The translations under genes were made by a program, and so were the position numbers. A stretch of DNA of 64,000 bases from Mycobacterium interjectum. Lineage in GTDB: Bacteria > Actinomycetota > Actinomycetes > Mycobacteriales > Mycobacteriaceae. The notes below the pieces were generated by a model. The model saw only the letters and a program-made list of their open reading frames with translations. It was not told the DNA's origin and did no database searches. This document shows positions 25,334-34,432 of this stretch, one piece after another; the first letter of the stretch is position 1, and every line of letters starts with the position of its first letter. The DNA is taken from positions 1 to 64,000 of the forward strand of contig LQPB01000002.1 in assembly GCA_002102225.1 (NCBI GenBank), written 5' to 3'.

Positions 25334-25933
25334 TCAGAACGTGTTGACCTTCTCGATGCTGACGAACATGCCGTGGTGCGTCTGGTCGTTGGTGAAGCGG
25401 GTGCCTTCTTCGGTCGCGTTGATCGTCCAGCCCTGCGCCGCATAGGTCTTGTAATCGATGGTGACCGTCGGGATGGCCCCCAGGTTGCCCAGCACCCACT
25501 GCACGTTGCCGCTGGTGCTGATGCTCACGCCGTTGGCGTGCTCGCCGTCCTGCAGCGGGGAGTTGGTGAACGGCGCCTCACAGCCGACGGTCTCTTTATT
25601 GATCTGGCAGCGCGTGATGCCGGACTTCGTCTCGATGAAGACGTAGCCGTTGTGGTCCGGCGGGAGCGGAATGGCGCCAACCGGCGGCGAGGTCGGTGTC
25701 GCCGGCCCGGTCGGGCCCGGCGGCGGGGCGGCGGTTGCGCTGGGGGCCGGCGTCGTGATGCTCGGTCGCGGCGTGGGGAAGGTGGGTTCGACGGGCCCGG
25801 CGCCCGGCGCGGCCACCGGCTTGCCCTCGATGATGGAGGTGCAGCCGTTAATCAAAGCGGGACTGGCCAGCAGGGGGATCAGCAACAGCGAGCCCCCGGC
25901 CAGACTCCGCCGCGCTTTTTGCGATAACTGCAC
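25334..25933 (-). CDS. lpqJ: Lipoprotein LpqJ
   Basis: This 199-residue protein starts at GTG 25933, with GGGAGCGG upstream; a longer frame to 25978 lacks a good site. A basic start, a hydrophobic stretch and the lipobox (LINGC) predict acylation and outer-face anchoring. A Pro/Thr/Ala-rich spacer of about 50 residues precedes a C-terminal domain with YVFIETKSGITRCQI, a conserved CxxxxxxVGCEAPF pattern and GMFVSIEKV. H37Rv lpqJ (Rv0344c) directly follows iniC; here seven accessory genes intervene. Its function is unknown. Confidence 0.85.
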   Translation of the reverse strand: MQLSQKARRSLAGGSLLLIPLLASPALINGCTSIIEGKPVAAPGAGPVEPTFPTPRPSITTPAPSATAAPPPGPTGPATPTSPPVGAIPLPPDHNGYVFIETKSGITRCQINKETVGCEAPFTNSPLQDGEHANGVSISTSGNVQWVLGNLGAIPTVTIDYKTYAAQGWTINATEEGTRFTNDQTHHGMFVSIEKVNTF

Positions 25934-26036
25934 CCGCCGCTCCCGAAAATTCTCAGATTCAGCGCTCAGAGTACGCAAGAAGCGGCGAAAGTTACTGTAA
26001 GGCGGGCCCTATCGATGCAGAGCCGATGGCGCAGGT

Positions 26037-26522
26037 TTATCGCTGCGTGACCGAGCCGAGCTCGGCGGCCCGATGCGCGGCCGCGACAATGCCCTGGTAA
26101 CCCGTGCAGCGGCAGAAGTTGCCGGACAGGCCCTCGCGGATCTCGTCGTCGGTGGGATTCGGGTTATCCCGCAGCAACGCCGTCAGTGATGTGACGAAAC
26201 CCGGCGTGCAGAACCCGCATTGCAGCCCGTGGCACTCGCGCAGCGCCGACTGCACCGGCGACAGGGTGCCGTCCGGCGAGGCGATGCCCTCGACCGTCGT
26301 CACCTCCAGGCCGTCGGCCTGGACGGCGAACATCAGGCATGACCGGACCGCATCGCCGTCCACGAGGACTGTGCAAGCGCCGCACGCCCCGTGCTCGCAG
26401 CCGAGGTGGGTGCCGGTGAGCCCGCACCTGTCGCGCAGGAAGTCCGCCAGCGTCATGCGGGGTTCGACGCTGTCGGTGATGTCAGTCCCGTTCACCGACA
26501 ACCGGATCGGTTGCTCATGCAT
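26037..26522 (-). CDS. Molybdenum hydroxylase 2Fe-2S (small) subunit, cluster 1
   Basis: This 161-residue protein has two 2Fe-2S sites. The N-terminal plant-ferredoxin type uses C42, C47, C50 and C62 (GCEHGACGACTVLVDG), and the helical C-terminal type uses C102, C105, C137 and C139 (CGFCTPGF, CRCTGY). It relays electrons from the molybdenum centre to FAD in xanthine-oxidase-family enzymes (CO, nicotinate, aldehyde or isoquinoline oxidoreductases). It is the last gene of an L-M-S operon, overlapping the M gene by eight bases. The substrate cannot be read from this subunit. It is annotated as coxS-like only in the family sense. Confidence 0.93.
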   Translation of the reverse strand: MHEQPIRLSVNGTDITDSVEPRMTLADFLRDRCGLTGTHLGCEHGACGACTVLVDGDAVRSCLMFAVQADGLEVTTVEGIASPDGTLSPVQSALRECHGLQCGFCTPGFVTSLTALLRDNPNPTDDEIREGLSGNFCRCTGYQGIVAAAHRAAELGSVTQR

Positions 26523-27414
26523 TGGCTGCTCCCGCGGGGGCTTCGTCGATGGCTTCCTGAACGGCCTCGCTCCACGCGCGCGCGACCATGGTGGCGCCCA
26601 CCTGGGCGCGGTATGACGCCGACCCCTGCAGGTCGGTCGGGACGTCCTCGAGGTCCGTCATCGCCGCCCGGCCGATCTCCTCGGCCACCAGCTCGCCGAC
26701 CGGCTTCCCGACGACCGCGGCCTCGGCCGCCGGCGCGCGCCTGACCGTGGAGCCCAGGCCCAGCAGCCCGATCCCGCAACGGGACACCCGGTCGGCCTCG
26801 TCGAGCTGGACGGCAACCAGCGCGCCGGCGATCGCGAAATCGCCGTGACGGCGCGCGAATTCGCGGACCGAGAAGCCCGACCGGCCGTTCCACACCGGGA
26901 ATCGCACACCGGTCAGCACCTCGTCGGAGCCCATCGTGGTTTCCCACAGGCCGGCGAAGAAGTCGGCGGCGGCGATCTCCCGCCGCCCGCGCGGTGAGAG
27001 CACTTCCATCACCGCGTCCAGCGCCAGCGCGGCCGCCGGGTATTCGCCCGCGGCGTCGGCGTGGGCGATCGACCCGCCCAGGGTGCCGCGGTTGCGGATC
27101 TGGAAGTGCCCGACGAAGGGCGTGGCCCGCGTCAGCAGCGGAACCGCCTGGCGCACTTGGTCGTCGGCGCCCACCGTGGCCTCGGTGGTGCCCGCGCCGA
27201 TCCACAGCTCGTGGTCCCTGCGCTCGATGCCCCGCAGCTCGGCCAGCCGGGAGATGTCGATGAGGTGGTCGAAGTAGGCCAGCCGCATCGCCAGCATGGG
27301 AACCAGGCTCTGGCCGCCGGCGATGATCTTCGCGTCATCGCCCAGCTCGGACAGCAGCGCGACGGCGTCGTCGATGGTGTCGGGGCGGTGGTAATCGAAC
27401 GAGGCGGGTTTCAT
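26515..27414 (-). CDS. Molybdenum hydroxylase FAD (medium) subunit, cluster 1
   Basis: This 299-residue protein has the FAD-binding signatures of the vanillyl-alcohol-oxidase-type fold used by CoxM/CutM: AGGQSLVPMLAMR (about 37-49) and TLGGSIAHADAAGEYPA (about 111-127). A CO_deh_flav_C-like C-terminus follows. It accepts electrons from the small subunit and passes them to the respiratory chain or another acceptor. Its ATG overlaps the large-subunit stop in ATGA, so translation is coupled. The paralogue at 51222 shares only the core motifs, so the clusters are not recent duplicates. Confidence 0.93.
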   Translation of the reverse strand: MKPASFDYHRPDTIDDAVALLSELGDDAKIIAGGQSLVPMLAMRLAYFDHLIDISRLAELRGIERRDHELWIGAGTTEATVGADDQVRQAVPLLTRATPFVGHFQIRNRGTLGGSIAHADAAGEYPAAALALDAVMEVLSPRGRREIAAADFFAGLWETTMGSDEVLTGVRFPVWNGRSGFSVREFARRHGDFAIAGALVAVQLDEADRVSRCGIGLLGLGSTVRRAPAAEAAVVGKPVGELVAEEIGRAAMTDLEDVPTDLQGSASYRAQVGATMVARAWSEAVQEAIDEAPAGAANA

Positions 27415-29753
27415 CGGGCCGCCTCGCTCAGCAGCGCCGCGATCGAGGCCGGGCTGGCGGGCAACCGGGTGATCGTCACGCCCAGCGGCGCCAGCGCGTC
27501 GTTGATGGCGTTGATCACCGCGGGCACCGATCCGATCGCCCCGCCCTCGCCGGCACCCTTGTAGCCGCCGGGTCCGGGCCCGGGGATCTCGACGTGGCCG
27601 AATTCTATCGGCGGGACCTCGGTGGCCGTCGGCAGCAGGTAGTCGACGAAAGTCGTTGCCAGCGGGTTGCCGTCGTCGTCATAGGCCAGGTCCTCCATGA
27701 GCGCCCCGCCGATGCCCTGCACCGTGCCGCCGGCGATCTGGCCCTCCACGATGGCCGGGTTGATCATCGGCCCGACGTCCTCGCTGACGATGTAGCGCAG
27801 CAGCGTGACCTTGCCGGTGGCCACGTCCACCTCGCAGGTGCAGGCATGGGTCGCGTTGGACCAGAGGATGGGCGCCTTGGCGACGAAGCGGGCGCTGGCC
27901 TCCAGCTCGGGCGACATCCCGGGCGGCAACGCCTGCGGCGAGTAATGGGCGACGTAGGCCAGCTCGCTGAAAGTCACCTGCTTGGACGGGTCGTCGCGCA
28001 CCGCCGCGGTCGAATGCGCCAGCACCACTTCGGTTTCGGCCACCTTCAGGTGATGGGCCGCCAGCGCCACGAGCTTGCCGCGCAGGATGGCACCGGCCTC
28101 CGCGACGGCCCCGGCGGTCATCGGGCCGCTGCGGCTGCCCTGCGTCCCCGCGCCGTACGGCGTGATCGCGGTGTCGCCCTGGATGGTCGCGACGTCGTCG
28201 ATGTCGGCGCCCAGCGCGTCGGCGGTCAGCTGAATCACGGTGGTTTCCAAGCTGTTTCCGCTCGAGCCGCCGTTCACGTAGACGTTGATCTTGCCGGTCG
28301 GCTCCATCCGCATGGTGCAACCCTCGGTGGCCAGGTGGCCCGTCGCCGCCCCGGTCGGCTCGATGTAGGCCGAGAATCCCAGACCCAGGTAGCGGCCCTG
28401 CGCCAAGGCCTCCCGCTGTTCCTTGCGAAACCCTTCGTGGTCAAGGAGTTTGACCGCCTGCTCGAACGTCTCGCTCGGGGCGACGTGGTCATAAGGCATG
28501 CCATTGGGATTGAAGTACGGCATCTCGTCGCGGCGCAACAGGTTGCGGCGGCGCAGCTCGACCGGGTCGAGGTTCATCTTGCGCGCGGCGATGTCGAGCA
28601 GGATTTCGCGCGCCAGCGTCTCGTACTGCCACGGCCCGCGGTAGGCGGCCAGGCCGCTGGTGTTGGTGAAGACCGTCTTGTAGTTGAAGCTGGCCTTGGG
28701 CACGCGGTAGGGGCCCGGGAAGAACATGCCGATGGCCGCCGTGGTCAGCACCGGGTAGGGCGTCGGATAGGCGCCGATGTCCTGGACGAAGTCGATGTCG
28801 GCGGCCATGATGTTGCCGTCGTCGTCGAAGGCCATCCGGCCGGTGCCGTCGACGTGGCGCGCCTGGCCGGCCGACATCAGATTCTCGCGCCGGTCCTCGA
28901 TCCACTTGAGCGCCGCGGGCACCTTGCGGGCGGCCAGCATGATGCACATGTCCTCGCGCATCGGAACGACCTTCTGGCCGAAGCCGCCGCCGGTGTCGCG
29001 CATGATCACCCGAACCCGTTGCGCCGCAATGCCTAACAGCCGCGCACAAAAGGCGCGCAGCTCGTGCGGGGTCTGCGTGGACGCCCACAGGGTGAGCTCC
29101 TCGGAGGCCGCGGACCACTCGACGACCAGGCCGCGGGTCTCGATCGGCACCGGTGCGTAGATCTGTTGGTAGATGTGCTCTTTGACGACGCAGGCCGCCG
29201 ACGCGAACGTCTCTTCATCGGGTGGCGCGCCGCCCATTCCGCCCGCGACGTTGTCGGGGTAGGTCTCGTGCACCAGCACGTCGGCGGACTGCGCCCGGGT
29301 GAAGTCGGTGATCGCGGGCAGCGGCTCGTAGTCGACGTCGACCAGCTCCAGCGCGTCTTCGGCAACGTAGCGGCTCTCGGCGACGATCAGGGCGACCGGG
29401 TCGCCGACGAACTTCGCCTCGCCCTCGGCCAGCGGGGGGCGCGGGGTGTCCGGGACGTCCTTGCCCGCGACGGCGTGCCACGCCTCCCTCACTTCGGGAT
29501 TGAGGTCGGCCGCGGTGAACACCGCGCGCACGCCGGGCAGCGCCAGCGCCGCCGAGGCGTCGATGCCGTTGATCCTCGCGCGCGCGAACGGGCTGCGCAC
29601 GAAGCAGGCGTGCAGCATGCCCGGCCGCGCGATGTCGTCAACGAAGCCGCCGCGGCCGGTCAGCAGCCGGCCGTCCTCCACCCGCTGGACGCGGGTGCCG
29701 GCGTAGCGAGGGGCCGGGCTCGTGGTCGTCGCCCCCTGCACGTCCTGAGTCAT
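27411..29753 (-). CDS. Molybdenum hydroxylase large (Mo-pterin) subunit, cluster 1, form-II-like
   Basis: This 780-residue protein starts at ATG 29753. It carries the aldehyde oxidase/xanthine dehydrogenase a/b hammerhead domain (RVEDGRLLTGRGGFVDDIA) and molybdopterin-binding segments (DTGGGFGQK, GTQGSRSG, GAGEGGAIGS with the catalytic Glu region). The active-site loop is AYRGPW (370-375), not the AYxCSFR loop of form-I CO dehydrogenases. It therefore lacks the Cys that carries copper, and CO is an unlikely substrate. A xenobiotic, aldehyde or N-heterocycle hydroxylase is more likely. It is the first gene of L-M-S, divergent from a MocA-like gene with 52 bases between. Confidence 0.93.
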   Translation of the reverse strand: MTQDVQGATTTSPAPRYAGTRVQRVEDGRLLTGRGGFVDDIARPGMLHACFVRSPFARARINGIDASAALALPGVRAVFTAADLNPEVREAWHAVAGKDVPDTPRPPLAEGEAKFVGDPVALIVAESRYVAEDALELVDVDYEPLPAITDFTRAQSADVLVHETYPDNVAGGMGGAPPDEETFASAACVVKEHIYQQIYAPVPIETRGLVVEWSAASEELTLWASTQTPHELRAFCARLLGIAAQRVRVIMRDTGGGFGQKVVPMREDMCIMLAARKVPAALKWIEDRRENLMSAGQARHVDGTGRMAFDDDGNIMAADIDFVQDIGAYPTPYPVLTTAAIGMFFPGPYRVPKASFNYKTVFTNTSGLAAYRGPWQYETLAREILLDIAARKMNLDPVELRRRNLLRRDEMPYFNPNGMPYDHVAPSETFEQAVKLLDHEGFRKEQREALAQGRYLGLGFSAYIEPTGAATGHLATEGCTMRMEPTGKINVYVNGGSSGNSLETTVIQLTADALGADIDDVATIQGDTAITPYGAGTQGSRSGPMTAGAVAEAGAILRGKLVALAAHHLKVAETEVVLAHSTAAVRDDPSKQVTFSELAYVAHYSPQALPPGMSPELEASARFVAKAPILWSNATHACTCEVDVATGKVTLLRYIVSEDVGPMINPAIVEGQIAGGTVQGIGGALMEDLAYDDDGNPLATTFVDYLLPTATEVPPIEFGHVEIPGPGPGGYKGAGEGGAIGSVPAVINAINDALAPLGVTITRLPASPASIAALLSEAAR

Positions 29754-29805
29754 CGCGCTCCATCCGGTTGTCGCCTGATGAGAACCACGATGCCATCATA
29801 GGAGA

Positions 29806-30354
29806 GTGGCGTTATCACAGTCGATAGCCGTCGGTGTCTTGCTCGCCGCGGGTGCGGGACGGCGCTACGGCAAGCCGAAGGTGCTGGTCGACGGCTGGCT
29901 AAACGCCGCGGTCCAGGCGCTGCAGGGCGGCGGTTGCGGCGGCGTCGTGCTGGTCCTGGGGGCGGCGGACGTTACGGCCCCGCCCGGGGTCATCCCGGTC
30001 GTCGCGCCGGACTGGAACGACGGGCTGAGCGCATCGGTGCGCGCCGGGTTGGCGGAGGCCGACCGCATGCGGGCCGAGTACGCGGTGCTGCACGTCGTCG
30101 ACACCCCGGACGTCGGTCCGCCCGTGGTGGCGCGGGTCCTGGCGCGCGCGGTGTCGTCCGACGGCGGCCTGGCGCGCGCGTACTTCGGCGACCGCCCCGG
30201 GCACCCGGTGGTCATCGCGCGCCGGCACTGGCCCGCGGTGCTGGAGGGGCTATCGGGGGATCGGGGCGCGGGGGACTTCCTGCGCGGCAGGTCGGACGTG
30301 GAGCACGTCGAGTGCGGGGACCTCGCCGGGGGTCAGGATATTGACGAACCCTGA
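29806..30354 (+). CDS. MocA-like molybdopterin nucleotidyltransferase
   Basis: This 182-residue protein starts at GTG 29806 after ATAGGAGA. It has the nucleotidyltransferase loop [16 protein letters not shown], the metal-binding region VVDTPDVG in place of the usual GDQP, and GHPVVI, as in MobA/MocA proteins that attach CMP or GMP to molybdopterin. Being divergent from the cluster 1 large-subunit gene, it probably matures that enzyme's cofactor; MocA-type cytidylylation is used by the xanthine-oxidase family. The DTPD sequence is a mild departure from the consensus. Its 3' end overlaps ansP2 by 22 bases. Confidence 0.85.
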   Translation: MALSQSIAVGVLLAAGAGRRYGKPKVLVDGWLNAAVQALQGGGCGGVVLVLGAADVTAPPGVIPVVAPDWNDGLSASVRAGLAEADRMRAEYAVLHVVDTPDVGPPVVARVLARAVSSDGGLARAYFGDRPGHPVVIARRHWPAVLEGLSGDRGAGDFLRGRSDVEHVECGDLAGGQDIDEP

Positions 30355-31784
30355 GCCGGCGAGGCGGGCACGTCGTCTTGGGCGGCGGCGCTCACCCGAT
30401 GGCGGACCAGGAACCAACCCCCGATGAGCGCGGGGACACCGAAGACCGTCGCCCCGATCAGATAAGGGCCCTGCACCTTGTCGAAGAACATCAAGATCAC
30501 GACGCCGACCAGGAAGGCCAGGGTGAGGTAGCCGCTATACGGGGACAGCGGCATCCGGAACTTCGGCCGTTGCACCCGCCCGGCCTTCGCCAGCCGGTAG
30601 AACTGCAGCTGGCTCGCCACGATCGTGCCCCAGGCGAACACGATGCCGATGGCCGCGATGTGCAGCACGATTTCGAACGCCTGGCTCGGTTTGACGGCGT
30701 TGAGCACGATGCCCAACAGACCCACCGCGCTGGTGAGCAGGATCCCGCGGTACGGCACCCCCCGCTTCGACATCGGCGCGGTGAATTTCGGGCCGCTGCC
30801 GTTGATCGCCATCGACCGCAGGATGCGGCCCGTCGAATACAGTCCCGCGTTCAGGCTCGACAGCGCGGCGGTCAGCACCACCACATTCATCACGCTGCCC
30901 GCCCCGCTGACGCCGGCCTTGGAGAAGAACGTCACGAACGGGCTGACGTTGGCCTTGTAGGCGGTGTAGGGCAGCAGCAGGCCCAGCAGGACGGTGGACC
31001 CGATGTAGAAGACCGCGATGCGGAACACCACCGAGTTGATCGCGCGCGGCATGACCTTCTCCGGGTTGGCGGTTTCCCCGGCCGCGATGCCGACGAGTTC
31101 GATAGCGGCATAGGCGAACACCACCCCCGAGGTGACGAGCACCAGCGGCAGCACACCGGTCGGCACCAGCCCGCCGTGGGTGTTCCACAGGCCCGTGCCG
31201 GTGTCGTGACCGTCGATCTTGAAGCGACCGACCAGAAAGACCGCGCCGACGACGAGGAAGGTCACCAGCGCCAGCACCTTGATCAACGAGGCCCAGAACT
31301 CCAGCTCACCGAAGGCCTTGACCGAGATCAGGTTCATCGACAGCACCAGCAGCAGTGCGAACAACGCGATGGTCCACTGCGGGATGTCGTGAAAGGCGTT
31401 CCAGTAGTGGCAGTAGTGCGCGATCGCGGTGGTGTCGACGATCCCCGTCATCGACCAGTTCAGGACGTACATCCAGCCGGCGACGAAAGCCAGCTTCTCC
31501 CCGAAGAATTCGCGGGAGTACGACACGAACGATCCGGTCGACGGGCGGTGCAGCACCAGCTCGCCGAGCGCGCGCAGGATCAGGAAGACGAAGATGCCGC
31601 AGACGCCGTAGACCAGAAACAGGCCCGGCCCCGCCGAGGCGAGCCGGCCGCCGGCCCCGAGGAAAAGCCCGGTTCCGATGGCGCCGCCCAGGGCGATCAT
31701 CTGGATCTGGCGGTTCTTGAGGCTCTTGTGATAGCCCTCGTCTTCGCGCGCGAGCCGCGCGGCGGCGCTGTCTGGCTCTGGCAT
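30333..31784 (-). CDS. ansP2: Amino-acid permease, L-asparagine permease AnsP2-like
   Basis: This 483-residue APC-superfamily protein has about twelve membrane helices. The first conserved block [22 protein letters not shown] (after residue 32) is the substrate-backbone-binding helix of amino-acid permeases, and EFWASLIKV and [18 protein letters not shown] are also family hallmarks. In H37Rv, ansP2 (Rv0346c) sits two genes from lpqJ and imports asparagine/aspartate-type nitrogen sources. Position and similarity support the name, but GABA or arginine permeases share these motifs. The cytosolic C-terminus is short. Confidence 0.87.
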   Translation of the reverse strand: MPEPDSAAARLAREDEGYHKSLKNRQIQMIALGGAIGTGLFLGAGGRLASAGPGLFLVYGVCGIFVFLILRALGELVLHRPSTGSFVSYSREFFGEKLAFVAGWMYVLNWSMTGIVDTTAIAHYCHYWNAFHDIPQWTIALFALLLVLSMNLISVKAFGELEFWASLIKVLALVTFLVVGAVFLVGRFKIDGHDTGTGLWNTHGGLVPTGVLPLVLVTSGVVFAYAAIELVGIAAGETANPEKVMPRAINSVVFRIAVFYIGSTVLLGLLLPYTAYKANVSPFVTFFSKAGVSGAGSVMNVVVLTAALSSLNAGLYSTGRILRSMAINGSGPKFTAPMSKRGVPYRGILLTSAVGLLGIVLNAVKPSQAFEIVLHIAAIGIVFAWGTIVASQLQFYRLAKAGRVQRPKFRMPLSPYSGYLTLAFLVGVVILMFFDKVQGPYLIGATVFGVPALIGGWFLVRHRVSAAAQDDVPASPAQGSSIS

Positions 31785-31865
31785 CGAGCTCCTGCCGTGG
31801 TGGCTGCGGGACAGCTCAGGCTATCCCATGGCTTCGGCACCCGCTCGCCGGCAGCAAACCGGGAT

Positions 31866-32816
31866 CTACAGGCGCAGCAACCGCTCCGCGTTGCCGTGAC
31901 TGATGAGCGCGCGATCGTCGTCGGCGAGCGCCAGGCCGTCGAGGAACGCGCGGGCGGCGAGCATCGACCCGAAGGGGTAATCGGCCGAAAAGCACACGCG
32001 CTCAAGGCCGACCTGCGCGACCAGGTTGGCGTAGGTCGCCTCATCGTTGAAGTTGGCGAAGGTGTAGTTCACGTTGTTCCGCAGGTAGGTGCTGACCTGG
32101 TGCCGCAGTCCGGTCAGCTCCGGCTTCAGCGTCGCGTCGAACCGCGGCAACATGAACGACGTCGCTTCCCCCATGTGCCCGATGATCAGTTGCAGCTCGG
32201 GGTGGCGGTCGAACACCCCACCGAGGATCAGGCGCAGCACGTGGGTGGCGGTGTTGATGTGCCAGCCCCAGCCCACCGTGGCCAGCGCGAATGTGACCTC
32301 GGTCGAAAACCCCGCGTAGCTGGATTCGATGACGGCCGGCGGCGGGATGGTCGGGTGCAAATAGATCGGGACGCGCAAGTCGGCCGCCCGCGACAGGACC
32401 GGGTCGAAGAACCGGTCGTCCAGGTAGCGCCCCCGGCTGTGGCCGTTGATGGCGGCGCCGACGAAGCCGTGCTGGCGCACCACCCGCTCGAGCTCCTCGG
32501 CGGCCGCCTCGGGCGCGCTGATGGGCAACGCGGCAAAGCCGGCCAGCCGACCCGGGTACCGCCCGCACACAGCGACGAGCTCGTCGTTGCATTCGCGGGC
32601 GAGCCGCACGGCCTCCGGGCCCTCCAGCTGCTCGACGCCCGGCGCGGCCAGCGACAGCACCGCCACGTCGACGCCCGCCTCGTCCATCGCCGCGATGCGG
32701 CCGTCACCGAGATCGCTGATCGGCTCGACGATGCCCGTGCGCGACGCCAGCCAGCGTCCGGGCCCGGCCAGGAATTCGGTTGTGGCGTAATGCTCTTCGA
32801 GGGCTATCGTCCGCAT
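31866..32816 (-). CDS. Amidohydrolase-2 family decarboxylase (gamma-resorcylate/ACMS decarboxylase-like)
   Basis: This 316-residue protein starts at ATG 32816. The N-terminal LEEHY supplies E7 and H9, equivalent to the metal ligands of gamma-resorcylate decarboxylase; H154 in YLHPT and D279 in FSADYP are the other expected ligands, and H214 (IIGHMGE) is the catalytic-site His. This metal-dependent, non-oxidative decarboxylase group acts on aromatic acids or on semialdehydes such as ACMS. Its start overlaps the aldehyde dehydrogenase stop (TGATG), so the pair is co-translated: an aromatic-ring degradation step is the natural reading. The substrate is unknown. It is absent from the H37Rv locus as I recall it. 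Confidence 0.87.
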   Translation of the reverse strand: MRTIALEEHYATTEFLAGPGRWLASRTGIVEPISDLGDGRIAAMDEAGVDVAVLSLAAPGVEQLEGPEAVRLARECNDELVAVCGRYPGRLAGFAALPISAPEAAAEELERVVRQHGFVGAAINGHSRGRYLDDRFFDPVLSRAADLRVPIYLHPTIPPPAVIESSYAGFSTEVTFALATVGWGWHINTATHVLRLILGGVFDRHPELQLIIGHMGEATSFMLPRFDATLKPELTGLRHQVSTYLRNNVNYTFANFNDEATYANLVAQVGLERVCFSADYPFGSMLAARAFLDGLALADDDRALISHGNAERLLRL

Positions 32817-34306
32817 CAGCCTGCCAGCACCCGGGCCGCGGCGCTCCAGTAGGACAGCTCGTCGCGATTGGCGGCCAGCCGAATCGTCTTGGTGTAGCCG
32901 TACTCGGCGAGCGTCTCCTGGGCGTGCTCGCGCCCGAACCCGCTGTGCCCGACCCCACCGAACCCGGTGCCTATCGAAATGCGGTGGTAGTTGTTGACGA
33001 AGACGGCGCCGGCCCGGATCCGCCGGCTCACCCGCAGCGCCCGATCGCCGTCCTGGGTGAACACCGCCGCAACGAGGCCGAAGGGCGTGGCGTTGGCGAT
33101 GCGCACGGCCTCGTCCTCGTCGGTGAACGGCATGAGGGTGACCACCGGGCCGAAGATCTCGTCGCGGGCCACCCGCATGGCGGGGGTCACGTCGGTCAGC
33201 ACGGTCGGCGGAACGTAGAAACCTTCGGCCAGCCGGGGATCCTCGGGCAGCGGCGCCTGGGCCGCGACGCGGGCGCCTTCGGCCACGCCGATCCGCAGGT
33301 AGTCCAGGACCTGCTTTTGTTGTTTGCGGGTGACCAGGGGCCCGACGTCGGTGGCGGGGTCGGCGCCGTCGCCCACCCGCAGCCGGCCCACCGCGGCGCA
33401 CAACTTGGCCTCGAACTCCGCATACACGCTCTCCTGCACCAGGATTCGCGATGCCGCGGTGCACGCCTCGCCCTGGTTGAAAAAGCCGCCGTCGACGGCG
33501 GCCAGCAGCGCCTCGTGCTGGTCGGCGTCGTCGAAGACCACCAGCGGGTTCTTGCCGCCGAGTTCCATCAGCGCCGGGGTCAGGTTGCCCGCCGCGGTCC
33601 GCAGCACCGCCGCGCCCGTGCGCGGCGAGCCCGTGAAGGAAACCTTGCCCACCATCCGGTGCCCGGCCAGCGCGGCACCCACCTCACCCTTGCCGGGGAC
33701 GGCCTGCACGACGCGGTCCGGCAGGACCGACTGGATCAGTTCGACCATGCGCAGCACCACCGACGGCGTCTGCTCCGGCGGCTTGAGCACGACGGCGTTG
33801 CCGACGGCCAGTGCGGGCGCGACCTTCCCGGCGGTATGGATGGGCGGCCAGTTGAACGGCACGATGCACGCGATCACCCCGTAGGGCTCCAGGGTGGTCA
33901 CGTCCAGCACCGGGCCGTAGTCACGGGCCTGACTGGGCAGCGCCTCCACCAAGCCGCCGAAGTACTCGAAGATCGCGATCGCGGCCTCCACGTCGAAATT
34001 GCGCGCCTGGCTGATCGGCTTGCCCATCTCCAGGGTCTCCAGGGCGGCGATCTCGTCGGCGTGGGCGCGGAGGACCTCGGCGATCTGGCGCAGGTAGCGG
34101 CCGCGTTCCCGGGCCGGGCGCTGCTTCCAGTTCAGGTGCGCGGCGTGGGCGCGGCGGACGGCCTGGTCCACCTCCTCGGGCCCGGCCCCCTGGACGACGG
34201 CGACCGTCTGGCCCGTCGCAGGGTTCTCCACGACGAATTGGTCGTCGGTGGACGCCGACGACCACCGGGTCCGAGTCCGTCTGAGACTGGGAGCTTGCAC
34301 ATTCAT
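32816..34306 (-). CDS. NAD(P)-dependent aldehyde dehydrogenase
   Basis: This 496-residue protein starts at ATG 34306. The ALDH-family residues are present: N152 (PFNWP), K175 (LKPPEQTP), the glycine motif FTGSPRTG, the general base E248 (MELGGKNP), and the catalytic C282 (GEACTAAS). Sequence style is that of ALDH1/HMSD (betaine, hydroxymuconic-semialdehyde, vanillin) dehydrogenases. With a ring decarboxylase downstream, oxidation of an aromatic aldehyde or muconic semialdehyde is a fair guess. The gene is divergent from a LysR regulator. Confidence 0.9.
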   Translation of the reverse strand: MNVQAPSLRRTRTRWSSASTDDQFVVENPATGQTVAVVQGAGPEEVDQAVRRAHAAHLNWKQRPARERGRYLRQIAEVLRAHADEIAALETLEMGKPISQARNFDVEAAIAIFEYFGGLVEALPSQARDYGPVLDVTTLEPYGVIACIVPFNWPPIHTAGKVAPALAVGNAVVLKPPEQTPSVVLRMVELIQSVLPDRVVQAVPGKGEVGAALAGHRMVGKVSFTGSPRTGAAVLRTAAGNLTPALMELGGKNPLVVFDDADQHEALLAAVDGGFFNQGEACTAASRILVQESVYAEFEAKLCAAVGRLRVGDGADPATDVGPLVTRKQQKQVLDYLRIGVAEGARVAAQAPLPEDPRLAEGFYVPPTVLTDVTPAMRVARDEIFGPVVTLMPFTDEDEAVRIANATPFGLVAAVFTQDGDRALRVSRRIRAGAVFVNNYHRISIGTGFGGVGHSGFGREHAQETLAEYGYTKTIRLAANRDELSYWSAAARVLAG

Positions 34307-34397
34307 AAAGCGCACCGTCCGGTTGAGGGGATTGGATCGACGCGAGCCAATTGCGAACGCTAAATTGCCCCAACCGTCAGGCGCCAACGAAAATTTC

Positions 34398-34423
34398 TGA
34401 TGGTGGCCATCACCGGCGGTGAT
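34398..34423. promoter_or_regulatory. Overlapping inverted repeats in the ALDH-LysR divergent gap
   Basis: ATCACCG-G-CGGTGAT (34409-34423) is a perfect 7-base inverted repeat around one central base. It overlaps TGATGG-TGG-CCATCA (34398-34412). They lie just before the LysR start and about 95 bases from the aldehyde dehydrogenase start, where a LysR regulator would bind to control itself and the divergent operon. The binding protein is inferred. Confidence 0.45.
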
Positions 34424-34432
34424 AATTGCTGG

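Noticed and set aside
30378..32852. An 824-residue + strand open frame
   Set aside because: It runs opposite ansP2 and the decarboxylase and is Arg/His/Gln/Asp-rich with no recognisable family, a typical third-position G+C shadow.
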